Origin: Desulfobacterales bacterium
GTDB lineage: Bacteria; Desulfobacterota; Desulfobacteria; Desulfobacterales; ETH-SRB1
Reading direction: 5' to 3'
NCBI GenBank assembly: GCA_030017395.1
Contig: JASEIZ010000099.1
Location: 1 to 7,558, forward strand
DNA length: 7,558 bases
Numbering within the stretch: the first letter of the stretch is position 1; every line of letters begins with the position of its first letter. A program made the translations under genes and the position numbers. The notes under the pieces were generated by a model. That model made no database searches. It worked only from the letters and a program-made list of their open reading frames with translations, and was not told the DNA's origin. This document shows positions 1-6,240 of this stretch, piece by piece.

Positions 1-102
1 TCTGGCTTGTCAAGACTATATAAGATTGCTTCAACTAACCGAATACGTTCAAGGGGTTGAAGCCCGGTAGCTTTTTTTTGCCAATTGATCTACTGATTCC
101 AT
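1..102 (-). pseudogene. Addiction-module antitoxin (TIGR02574-like), N-terminal part, frameshifted, cut by the window edge
   Basis: Reading leftward from the ATG at 102-100, the first frame gives MESVDQLAKK and then hits a TGA at about codon 18. From the G just after an A8 run (T72-79 on the plus strand), the neighbouring frame reads ATGLQPLERIRLVEAILYSL. Joined by removing one A, the product is a close match to the N-terminus of short ParD/RelB-like antitoxins of the 'putative addiction module component' family (pattern L..eERlrLvEalL.SLd). A Shine-Dalgarno AAGGGAGA lies at 116-109, six bases before the ATG, which supports a genuine start. The cognate RelE/ParE toxin would be expected just past base 1, outside the window. 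The break may be a real mutation, a homopolymer sequencing error, or a site of transcriptional slippage; the sequence alone cannot decide. Family assignment is from pattern recognition of about 33 residues. Confidence 0.65.
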
Positions 103-108
103 AAGATT

Positions 109-132
109 TCTCCCTTTGGTCAAAATGACAAA
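109..132 (-). promoter_or_regulatory. Ribosome binding site and small inverted repeat before the antitoxin start
   Basis: On the reverse strand, AAGGGAGA at 116-109 is a strong Shine-Dalgarno site for the ATG at 102. Directly upstream is GTCA-AAA-TGAC (119-129), which extends imperfectly to 116-132 (TTGGTCA / TGACAAA). TA antitoxins often bind palindromes near their own start, so this could be an operator, but it is short and the idea is weak. A TTGACA hexamer lies further upstream in the gap up to 184, but I see no well-spaced -10 box, so no promoter is called. Confidence 0.35.
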
Positions 133-184
133 AAATAGGTTTTTCGTTTAAGGACAAACTGTCAATCTTCGTGTGCTTTGTGGT

Positions 185-958
185 TTAGTTTTTCTTATCC
201 CGCTCCTGGTTCCAGCGTACCCAGTCGTTTAAATCCTCGCTGGCAAGAAACGGCATCGGTTTTGTGGCTGTGCCGTCAGGCCGGATAACAATTTGCTGCA
301 TGGACTTTATGATATATGTCCATTCTTCCATAGACACGGCATGCGGGCCGGCAACCGGATACGGTCCAAGCACTTTGGTAGGTTGCATGATTTGCTGAGA
401 TTGCGAAGCAGAATCCGGCTTTGGAGCACTGCTTACTCCGACCTCGCCCCAGTAAACTTTAACCAGCACAGTATTGTCTTCCGCAACATTTACCCTGTAA
501 ACAGTGCCGCGCACACCGGCAACTGCCGTTTTTGTTGAGACTTCAAAACGTCCCTTCTGCCCGAACATTTTCGATACATTTGCCCATGTTTTTCCTAACA
601 CCATGCTTACATTTACATCTCTCTGTTTTGTTTTTTTGTCGAACTCAACAGATACAATTTCAAAGGTTGTAAGTTCATCGAAACGTATCAGGCTGTTATC
701 AGGCAGTTTAAGCTCTATTCTGGAGCCTTTTTTTGTGCTGATTTTATCGCCATGGGCAGCGTAATCTCCAAGCGCTAAAGGTTGAGGCTTTATCATCCCT
801 TTTTTAATCACCTCAACCTTTCCTTCAAGCAGGGTAACTTCCGCCATATCACCTTTTATTTCAATTTCAAGCGCCTTGTTTTCAGCCTGTGCGTAAAATG
901 GAAACAGAAGAATTAAAAAGAAAAACAAAGGCATTGCCTTATTAATAATAAGCCTCAT
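185..958 (-). CDS. FecR-domain protein, exported (periplasmic)
   Basis: The product is 257 residues. A start eight codons further upstream (982) is open but has no ribosome binding site. The ATG at 958 has TTGGAG nine bases before it and begins directly with a signal peptide, so it is preferred. Residues 1-25 form a Sec signal peptide: a basic start (MRLIINK), a very hydrophobic core (PLFFFLILLFPF), and an AQA cleavage site before ENKAL. Residues about 65-175 are a FecR domain (PF04773 type), with the typical G-D.I.T..gSr...L.dnS.irf pattern and the signature TKTAVAGVRGTVYRV at 142-156. There is no transmembrane helix after the signal and no anti-sigma N-terminal domain, so this is not a classical FecR regulator. 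It belongs with the free-standing periplasmic FecR proteins common in Deltaproteobacteria, whose role is largely unknown. It is the third gene of a same-strand trio. The tail after 180 is Ser/Pro/Gln-rich and then Trp-containing, with no known domain. Confidence 0.85.
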   Translation of the reverse strand: MRLIINKAMPLFFFLILLFPFYAQAENKALEIEIKGDMAEVTLLEGKVEVIKKGMIKPQPLALGDYAAHGDKISTKKGSRIELKLPDNSLIRFDELTTFEIVSVEFDKKTKQRDVNVSMVLGKTWANVSKMFGQKGRFEVSTKTAVAGVRGTVYRVNVAEDNTVLVKVYWGEVGVSSAPKPDSASQSQQIMQPTKVLGPYPVAGPHAVSMEEWTYIIKSMQQIVIRPDGTATKPMPFLASEDLNDWVRWNQERDKKN

Positions 959-1112
959 AATTATATACTCCAAGTTAATCATCGGGGTAAGGATTAAGGT
1001 GTAGGGATTAGATGGGGGTATGAATAAGACAGCCCAATACTGAATGGACCAACAACCTCTGCGAACAAGCCCTTAATCTTAATCCTTTTAATCCTTAATC
1101 CTCTAATCCTTC
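959..1112 (-). repeat. Intergenic gap with GGATTAAGG-type short repeats in both orientations
   Basis: The 154-bp gap between the TPR/SLH gene and the FecR gene holds no ORF of note. Near its right end, TTAATCC units recur in quick succession (about 1071-1110). Near its left end the complementary GGATTAAGG (991-999) and GGATTA (1005-1010) appear. GGATTAAGG at 991-999 is the exact reverse complement of CCTTAATCC at 1093-1101, so a long-loop stem is possible. The FecR ribosome binding site lies at the left edge. No clear terminator or promoter is seen. Confidence 0.5.
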
Positions 1113-2270
1113 CTATAACTGAGATTTAAGTGAGCGAATACTTAAAAGAGCGTCTGCGCCTGAAACCGGATCCATCGCATCAAACTCTCCTGTTGCAAGA
1201 TCCTTGGCCACCATAATGCCTCGGGTAGTGCAAATCATAACAGCATTGAAATACGGAAGATCGTTTCTCAAATCCGGGAAAGGGGAAACACTTCCAATAA
1301 ACCTGGTGGCAAGATCATCAACGCCGGTGAGCTTTATAAGAATATCTTCTATCATCATTGCAAATTCCGCACGGGTTATAGTCTGATACGGTTTATAGGT
1401 ATGATCCGGAAAAGGCTGAAGCCCCTTGATTCCTATTTCAATTACAGCATCAATATCGGCTTTTAACACATGATCATCTATGTCGGTTGCCGGCAGAATC
1501 TTTACAGATGTTTCAGTTGCCAATTGCTTTTCAGGGCTTTTAAATGCGGTGTCGAATTTCTTTGGAATCCTTTTTTTAAAAATCTCATCAATTTTAAGCT
1601 CCTCGATAAAAAGGGCGGCAACATCCGCGCGGGTAATCTCTTCAACAAGAGCGATCTTTTTCCCGATTTTTGAACCAGGCATGGCTCTTTCGATTTTCTG
1701 AACAAGAGCGTATTCCTTATCGGCTTCAGCAATATACCCATCGTCTAATTCAAGTACTTTTGAAAACTGATCGGCGGCCTTACGGAACTTATAAGAAATT
1801 TTATAGGCCAGACCCATATAGAAATATGGCGCGGAAACATCTTTGGAAATCAGCACGGCTTTATCAAATTCCTCTTCAACCAGCTCGAGCCAGTTTTCAT
1901 CAATATTTGTCTTTCCCATTATATAAAGCCGCATAAATCCGACATTAACTTCTATTTTCTGCTCATTTCCCTGCGCATATTTCTTTGCCTCTTTCATGGT
2001 TTTAAGGCTGTTGTCAAAATCAGCTCTTAAGCCCTGAACAAGGCCGAGCCCAACATAAGCCGGTGAAAATTTCGGATTCAACTCTTTTGCCCTGTTGAAT
2101 TCACGAAATGCCGCGTCAATCTTGCCTGCCTTCATCAGCTTATTGCCGTTAACAACATGGTGCTCCGGCGTATCCAGCTCAGCTTTCGGAGCCATTGCTT
2201 TTGGCCCGCATGCGTAAAGAAAAAGCAGGCTGATAGCTGCCAGTATAATAAATATCTTTTTAGCAAACAT
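1113..2270 (-). CDS. TPR-repeat lipoprotein with C-terminal SLH-like segments
   Basis: The product is 385 residues. The ATG at 2270 has a near-ideal AAGGAGG five bases upstream. Residues 1-20 are a lipoprotein signal peptide ending in the lipobox LYAC, with Cys21 as the predicted lipidated residue and Gly at +2, so membrane anchoring through lipid is expected. Residues about 35-100 and 125-180 are TPR-like helical pairs (for example AAFREFNRAKELNPKFSPAY and KAADQFSKVLELDDGY), a protein-interaction scaffold. The C-terminal half has S-layer-homology features: a partial copy around 201-228 (EITRADVAALFIEEL), a good copy at about 262-313 (GIKGLQPFPDHTYKPYQTIT then RAEFAMMIEDIL), and a weaker copy at about 327-380 (FPDLRNDLPYFNAVMICTTR...GIM). 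SLH domains bind cell-wall polymers; in Gram-negatives they can link outer-membrane proteins to peptidoglycan. It sits 30 bp after the LPP20-like gene, so cotranscription is likely. The exact role is unknown. Confidence 0.85.
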   Translation of the reverse strand: MFAKKIFIILAAISLLFLYACGPKAMAPKAELDTPEHHVVNGNKLMKAGKIDAAFREFNRAKELNPKFSPAYVGLGLVQGLRADFDNSLKTMKEAKKYAQGNEQKIEVNVGFMRLYIMGKTNIDENWLELVEEEFDKAVLISKDVSAPYFYMGLAYKISYKFRKAADQFSKVLELDDGYIAEADKEYALVQKIERAMPGSKIGKKIALVEEITRADVAALFIEELKIDEIFKKRIPKKFDTAFKSPEKQLATETSVKILPATDIDDHVLKADIDAVIEIGIKGLQPFPDHTYKPYQTITRAEFAMMIEDILIKLTGVDDLATRFIGSVSPFPDLRNDLPYFNAVMICTTRGIMVAKDLATGEFDAMDPVSGADALLSIRSLKSQL

Positions 2271-2300
2271 GATTCCTCCTTATTTTTTTGAGCTTTTTGC

Positions 2301-3185
2301 CTAATCTACCACAATCATCACACGGCATTTTTTCAAGAACGAAAGATGCTCTGAAGCACTTAGAAGTCTTGAAGCATCTGCATTGCTTATAATTATATCG
2401 GAACGGCCATGTCCTTCGGTTCTAAGCCCTTTAACGGTTAAAGGACTGTTTGTAACCCTTTGATTGCTCTGAGCGGCCGTAAGATCTTTTGCATATCCGC
2501 TCATTCCCTGTTGCACAGCAAACTCACGGCTTACATATGCTGACCCGTAAACTTCCTCGCCGCTTTCGTTAAGAATTTTCGGCGCCATTGCAGGTCTTGC
2601 ATTAATTCCCCTTGCATCAATTACCATACCTGTAAAAACTTCTGGTACAGGCTTTGGCTCCGGAGCTTCGGGCGTGGCAACAGGAGGCAACGGTTCTTTT
2701 TGAACCGGCGGCACAGGCGTAATCGATTCAACCTGCTTGATTTCCACAGGAAGAATCAGTTGAGCAAACCCTCCCATCAGGCTCATTTGAACAGTAACTT
2801 CAACCGTGCCATCCGACATATATTCCTGATGGACTACCTGAGCCCCTTTAACCATTCCCTCGACCTGGGACATAATTATATCGCTCGTAATCGCAAAATC
2901 TTTAACAAGAGTTGTTGAACTGATTCTCACCCCTTTTGTAACTTCAAGAAGATTGCGCATAGCATCCAGTTTTGCGGCCCTTAAAGCCATGGGACGCGCT
3001 TGAGGTTTACCGTAATATTTTTCGGGCGGAACTCCGATCCCTTTTGCCTGAATAATCCCCTTTGTCCAGTTAATGTCGCCAGTTCCGATCTGTTCGACCA
3101 AATCCTGAAATTGCTGACAATAAACAGAAGCGGGCAGGATAAGCAGCCCGACAAACACTATTGCTAAAATTGCATACTTTTTCAT
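2301..3185 (-). CDS. LPP20/FlgP-like exported protein
   Basis: The product is 294 residues. The reading frame stays open upstream to 3293, but that extension runs through an extragenic repeat. The ATG at 3185 has AAGGAGG upstream and starts a signal peptide (MKKYAILAIVFVGLLILPAS), so this start is preferred. There is a Cys at 23, but the preceding VY does not fit a lipobox, so Sec/SPI export is more likely than lipidation. Residues about 38-150 resemble the LPP20 family (PF02169): GIGVPP...RPMALRAAKLDAMRNLLE...V.G, then V.G.....Q....DGTVEVTVQM, the pattern shared with FlgP and related envelope proteins. A Pro/Glu-rich linker spans 152-184. The C-terminal part (185-294) begins TGMVIDARGI and ends KKCRVMIVVD; similar tails follow LPP20 domains in deltaproteobacteria, but I know of no function. 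It is the first gene of the envelope trio. Confidence 0.8.
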   Translation of the reverse strand: MKKYAILAIVFVGLLILPASVYCQQFQDLVEQIGTGDINWTKGIIQAKGIGVPPEKYYGKPQARPMALRAAKLDAMRNLLEVTKGVRISSTTLVKDFAITSDIIMSQVEGMVKGAQVVHQEYMSDGTVEVTVQMSLMGGFAQLILPVEIKQVESITPVPPVQKEPLPPVATPEAPEPKPVPEVFTGMVIDARGINARPAMAPKILNESGEEVYGSAYVSREFAVQQGMSGYAKDLTAAQSNQRVTNSPLTVKGLRTEGHGRSDIIISNADASRLLSASEHLSFLKKCRVMIVVD

Positions 3186-3189
3186 AATA

Positions 3190-3196
3190 CCTCCTT
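3190..3196 (-). promoter_or_regulatory. Ribosome binding site that fixes the LPP20-like start
   Basis: AAGGAGG on the reverse strand, spaced normally before the ATG at 3185, marks the true start and excludes the 36-codon upstream extension, which is translated repeat sequence (RVTTFYEFIKHDN). Confidence 0.8.
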
Positions 3197-3219
3197 GGGA
3201 TGTAAATTTTCGGTTGTCA

Positions 3220-3270
3220 TGTTTGATGAATTCGTAAAAAGTCGTCACTCGGGTGAAAACCGGAGTCCAG
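3220..3270. repeat. Extragenic hairpin repeat with GAAA loop (dispersed repeat type)
   Basis: The stretch GATGAATTCGTAAAAAGTCG followed by a hairpin looks like the widespread repeat of deltaproteobacterial genomes, whose spurious translation gives strings such as TPVFTRVTTFYEFIK. The hairpin pairs CTCGGGT (3248-3254) with ACCGGAG (3259-3265), with one G-G mismatch and a GAAA loop. It lies just upstream of the LPP20-like gene on one strand and of the M.S gene on the other. Attribution to a dispersed family is from memory of such sequences; a genome search would settle copy number. Confidence 0.6.
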
Positions 3271-3274
3271 TAAA

Positions 3275-5665
3275 TTGAAGCTCCCCGCCGCAAGCAGCGG
3301 GGAATCTTCGACTGTAAGGAATTCTGTCAATTTTTTGATTCGCTCGCTAACCCCGCCGCAAGCAGCGGGGAATGCGCTCGCTGTTCAGTTCAAACAGTAT
3401 GCCTGGAGCCGCCTGCTGGACCGCAAACTCAGCGGCCATGAACGTCTCCTTCTTTATGCCGAGGGAATAGAGAAGATGAATATAAACGAAAATATTCCCC
3501 AGCTTTTCAGGGATATTTTCAAAGGTGCGTTTTTGCCCTACAGAGACCCGGAAACACTAAATCTCTTTTTAAAGGAAATAAACGGTTTTGCCTATGACCA
3601 CAGCGAACGCCTTGGAGACGCTTTTGAGTATTTGCTTTCCGTTCCGAGTAGCCAGGGAGATGCAGGGCAGTTTCGTACCCCGCGGCATGTCATTGACTTT
3701 ATAGTGGAGATTGTGAATCCTACCAAAGAGGATACTGTCTTGGACCCGGCGTGCGGAACCTCGGGATTCCTGATCTCATCATACAAACACATCCTTCATC
3801 AAAATACAAAAAGCCGTCCAGGCGACCTTTTGACCACTGACGATAAAGGCCGGCTTATGGCTAATTTCTGCGGCTATGACATTTCCCCTGACATGGTGCG
3901 CCTGTCCCTGGTCAACATGTATCTGCACAGCTTTGCAAATCCATCAATTTACGAATACGACACGCTCACCAGCGAAGACCGCTGGAACGAGCGGTATGAC
4001 GTGATTATGGCCAATCCGCCCTTCATGTCGCCAAAGGGCGGAATCCGCCCTCATTCCCGTTTCACCATTAAGGCCAAACGGAGTGAAGTTCTTTTTGTGG
4101 ACTACATCGCTGAGCACCTCAACGTTCACGGTAGGGCCGGCGTGATTGTCCCCGAAGGCATCATCTTCCAGTCACAGAATGCCTATAAGAACCTGCGTAA
4201 GATGTTAGTGGACGAAAGCTATTTGTACGCGGTCATTTCTCTGCCCGCCGGAATTTTTCAACCATACGCAGGTGTCAAAACAAGCATTCTGATAATGGAC
4301 AAAACTCTGGCGAAAAAGACTGGTGAAATCCTTTTCGTAAAGGTGTCAAATGACGGTTTTGACTTAGGCGCACAGCGCAGGGCCATTGATAAAAGCGATC
4401 TGCCCCGAGCCCTAAAAATCGTCAAAGCATGGAAAGAGGCAATTGCAAAGGGCAAGAGTCTTGGCCTTGATGAAACTGACAAGACAATTGCTCACATGGT
4501 CAGCAAAGAAAAAATTGCCGAATCCGGAGATTACAACTTTTCCGGAGACAGGTATCGTGAGGTTATTAGCTATGCCAATGTGAAGTGGCCGCTGGTGGAG
4601 TTGGGGGAGGTGTGTGAAATAAAAAAAGGTTCTGCAATTACAAAAAAACAAATTGAAAACGGGGAAATTCCAGTTATTGCAGGAGGTCAAAAACCAGCAT
4701 ATTTTCACAATGAATTTAATCGTGAAGGAAAAACTATTACCATAAGTGCTTCTGGGGCTTATGCAGGATTTGTGAATTATTTTGAAAAACCAATTTTTGC
4801 TTCTGACTGTTCAACAATTCAATCTTTGGATGAAAATAATTTGATGACTAACTTTATGTATTTACTTTTACATGGGAAACAAGATGAAATTTATAGATTT
4901 CAAATAGGAATGGGGCAACCTCATGTTTACCCAAAAGATTTAAAAAAATTCCAAATCCCCCTCCCACCATTGGAAGTTCAGGAAAAAATTGTAGCAGAAC
5001 TGGACGGTTATCAGAAAATCATTGACGGCGCGAAACAGATCATTGAAAACTACAAACCCACAATCAAAATCAACCACGATTGGCTGTTAGTTGAGTTGGG
5101 GGAAGTGTGTGAAATAAACCCCAAGAAATCCGAATTAAAAGGCTTAGATGATGATTTGGATGTCAGCTTTATTCCGATGGCGGATATGAATCAAGGTGAG
5201 GCCGATTTGAATGTTAAACAAACAAGAAAGCTAAGAGAAGTTTTGACAGGTTATACATATTTTAAAAACTCTGATGTTTTACTGGCAAAAATTACTCCAT
5301 GTTTTGAAAATGGAAAATCTGGGATTGCTAGAGGGTTGAGAAATGGGATAGGGTTTGGATCTACGGAATTCATAGTAATTAGGCCATATCTAAATCAAAT
5401 TCTACCTGAAATAATTTATTATTTTGTTTCTGACTCGACATTCTTAACCAAAGGCGTGCTGAATATGACCGGTTCGGCTGGACAACAGCGCTTTTCTTTA
5501 GATTTTGTTAAAATGTATCCGATTTTCCTCCCACCCCTTGAAACTCAGCAAAAAATCGTTGCTGAAATCGAATCGGAGCGTGAGCTTGTGGAGGCGAACA
5601 AGAAGCTGATCGAGATTTTTGAGAAAAAGATAAAGGACAAAATCGGTGAAGTATGGGGGGAATAA
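3275..5665 (+). CDS. Fused Type I DNA methyltransferase/specificity protein (HsdM-HsdS), N-terminus replaced by repeat
   Basis: The product is an N6-adenine DNA methylase fused to a two-module specificity subunit, 796 residues if read from the TTG at 3275. Homology to M subunits starts only near residue 38 (QFKQYAWSRLLDRKL, base 3386). Residues 1-37 are translated extragenic repeat, so about 60-70 residues of the usual N-terminal helical domain are missing. No ribosome binding site precedes the TTG, and the first in-frame ATG is at 3476 (residue 68). Residues about 120-430 are the N6_Mtase domain: QGDAGQFRTPRHVIDFIVE, motif I DPACGTSGF (157-165; usual form DPACGTGGF), and motif IV NPPF (247-250). 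SGDRYREV leads into specificity half 1 (438-602) and half 2 (603-796). Each half begins with a LVELGEVCEI block and ends with a PLPPLE..EKIVAE helix, the Type I arrangement for a bipartite target. Both recognition modules are clearly AT-richer than the methylase part. No hsdR is visible. It may be an orphan methylase, a decayed gene, or still active; expression is doubtful. Confidence 0.8.
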   Translation: MKLPAASSGESSTVRNSVNFLIRSLTPPQAAGNALAVQFKQYAWSRLLDRKLSGHERLLLYAEGIEKMNINENIPQLFRDIFKGAFLPYRDPETLNLFLKEINGFAYDHSERLGDAFEYLLSVPSSQGDAGQFRTPRHVIDFIVEIVNPTKEDTVLDPACGTSGFLISSYKHILHQNTKSRPGDLLTTDDKGRLMANFCGYDISPDMVRLSLVNMYLHSFANPSIYEYDTLTSEDRWNERYDVIMANPPFMSPKGGIRPHSRFTIKAKRSEVLFVDYIAEHLNVHGRAGVIVPEGIIFQSQNAYKNLRKMLVDESYLYAVISLPAGIFQPYAGVKTSILIMDKTLAKKTGEILFVKVSNDGFDLGAQRRAIDKSDLPRALKIVKAWKEAIAKGKSLGLDETDKTIAHMVSKEKIAESGDYNFSGDRYREVISYANVKWPLVELGEVCEIKKGSAITKKQIENGEIPVIAGGQKPAYFHNEFNREGKTITISASGAYAGFVNYFEKPIFASDCSTIQSLDENNLMTNFMYLLLHGKQDEIYRFQIGMGQPHVYPKDLKKFQIPLPPLEVQEKIVAELDGYQKIIDGAKQIIENYKPTIKINHDWLLVELGEVCEINPKKSELKGLDDDLDVSFIPMADMNQGEADLNVKQTRKLREVLTGYTYFKNSDVLLAKITPCFENGKSGIARGLRNGIGFGSTEFIVIRPYLNQILPEIIYYFVSDSTFLTKGVLNMTGSAGQQRFSLDFVKMYPIFLPPLETQQKIVAEIESERELVEANKKLIEIFEKKIKDKIGEVWGE
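3276..3385. repeat. Composite repeat with two identical 23-bp CCCCGC...GCGGGG hairpins
   Basis: An identical 23-base unit occurs at 3283-3305 and 3351-3373, 68 bp apart start to start. Each can fold as CCCCGC / GCGGGG with an eight-base loop (stems 3283-3288/3297-3302 and 3351-3356/3365-3370). The second copy is flanked by CGCTCGCT on both sides (3341-3348 and 3375-3382), which could be a duplicated target or simply part of the unit. The whole stretch seems to be one mobile or dispersed repeat rather than coding DNA, although it is open in the frame of the downstream M.S gene. Two copies with a 45-bp gap do not make a CRISPR array. Confidence 0.65.
4595..4623 (+). repeat. 29-bp direct repeat, copy 1, at the start of specificity module 1
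   Basis: This stretch encodes VELGEVCEIK and matches 5090-5118 at 27 of 29 bases. The offset is 495 bp, exactly 165 codons, so the two copies are in the same frame. It marks the left border of the first target-recognition module. Confidence 0.8.
5090..5118 (+). repeat. 29-bp direct repeat, copy 2, at the start of specificity module 2
   Basis: This stretch encodes VELGEVCEIN and is the partner of 4595-4623. Such identical borders allow recognition modules to be exchanged or lost by homologous recombination without breaking the frame. Confidence 0.8.
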
Positions 5666-5676
5666 AAGGAGCATTC

Positions 5677-6240
5677 ATGAGTGAAAATGGAGTTGTTCAG
5701 GTTGATCAGATTGAAAGCATTATTTTCCTGATACGCGGTCAAAAGGTCATGCTAAGCCCTCACTTGGCGGAGCTGTATGACATTGAACCGCGCGTTCTGG
5801 TTCAGGCGGTAAAGCGAAATATCGATAGGTTTCCAGGGGACTTTATGTTCCAGTTATCAGATGATGAGTTTGTCAACTTGAAATCACAAATTGTGACTTC
5901 AAGTTGGGGCGGCCCTCGCAGAGCAAAACCTTACGCTTTTACGGAACAAGGGGTTGCAATGCTTTCAAGTGTTCTAAGAAGCAAGCGTGCGGTGCAGGTC
6001 AACATCGAAATCATGCGTGCTTTTGTCAGGCTTCGCCAATTACTGGCATCGCATACAGAACTGGCCAGCAAACTATTGGAAATGGAAAAGAAATATGATG
6101 AACAATTTAAAATCGTCTTCGAGGCTATCAGGCAACTCATGATACCGCCTGCGAAGCCACGTAAGAAAATCGGGGTTGTGGTAAAGGAAAAGAAAGCTGC
6201 CTATGGCAAAAAAGTGGGCAAAGGGAAAGAAAAACGATGA
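5677..6240 (+). CDS. ORF6N-domain DNA-binding protein
   Basis: The product is 187 residues. An upstream in-frame start at 5653 would overlap the M.S gene. The ATG at 5677 has AAGGAG five bases before it and lies 11 bp after the M.S stop, so it is preferred. Residues about 12-97 match the ORF6N domain (PF10543), found in phage anti-repressor-like and accessory proteins: IIFLIRGQKVMLSPHLAELY, then VKRNIDRFPGDFMFQLSDDE, then the hallmark LKSQIVTSSWGG and PYAFTEQGVAMLSSVL. Residues 105-155 are helical and probably coiled-coil (MRAFVRLRQLL...LLEMEKKYDEQF). The tail from 160 is strongly basic (KPRKKIG...KGKEKR), fitting nucleic-acid contact. ORF6N proteins are frequent in phages and beside Type I R-M genes; a regulatory role is plausible but unproven. 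It shares ATGA with radC, so translational coupling is likely. The gene carries a near-perfect 31-bp palindrome at 5875-5905. Confidence 0.85.
   Translation: MSENGVVQVDQIESIIFLIRGQKVMLSPHLAELYDIEPRVLVQAVKRNIDRFPGDFMFQLSDDEFVNLKSQIVTSSWGGPRRAKPYAFTEQGVAMLSSVLRSKRAVQVNIEIMRAFVRLRQLLASHTELASKLLEMEKKYDEQFKIVFEAIRQLMIPPAKPRKKIGVVVKEKKAAYGKKVGKGKEKR
5875..5905. repeat. Near-perfect 31-bp palindrome inside the ORF6N gene
   Basis: The 15-base arms AACTTGAAATCACAA (5875-5889) and TTGTGACTTCAAGTT (5891-5905) are complementary at 14 of 15 positions around a single central A. They encode the conserved NLKSQIVTSSW stretch. It is either a coincidence of conserved codons or an intragenic protein-binding site. 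Confidence 0.7.

Noticed and set aside
72..79. Slippery A-AAA-AAG site for programmed -1 frameshifting in the antitoxin
   Set aside because: The frame needed to restore the protein is +1 (or -2), not -1, and no stimulatory stem is evident.
293..764. Forward-strand open frames opposite the FecR gene
   Set aside because: They lie antisense to a well-supported gene, have no recognisable domains and no ribosome binding sites.
1204..1936. Several open frames on both strands inside the TPR/SLH gene
   Set aside because: Shadow frames of a well-supported gene with clear domains.
3186..3293. 36-codon upstream extension of the LPP20-like protein
   Set aside because: It is translated extragenic repeat; the ATG at 3185 has a strong ribosome binding site and a signal peptide follows.
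3283..3373. Two identical 23-bp repeats with a 45-bp gap, resembling a minimal CRISPR
   Set aside because: Only two units, each a strong hairpin, no cas genes; the unit looks like a dispersed extragenic repeat.
3592..4708. Reverse-strand open frames inside the M.S gene
   Set aside because: Antisense to recognised methylase motifs; compositions are unlike real proteins.
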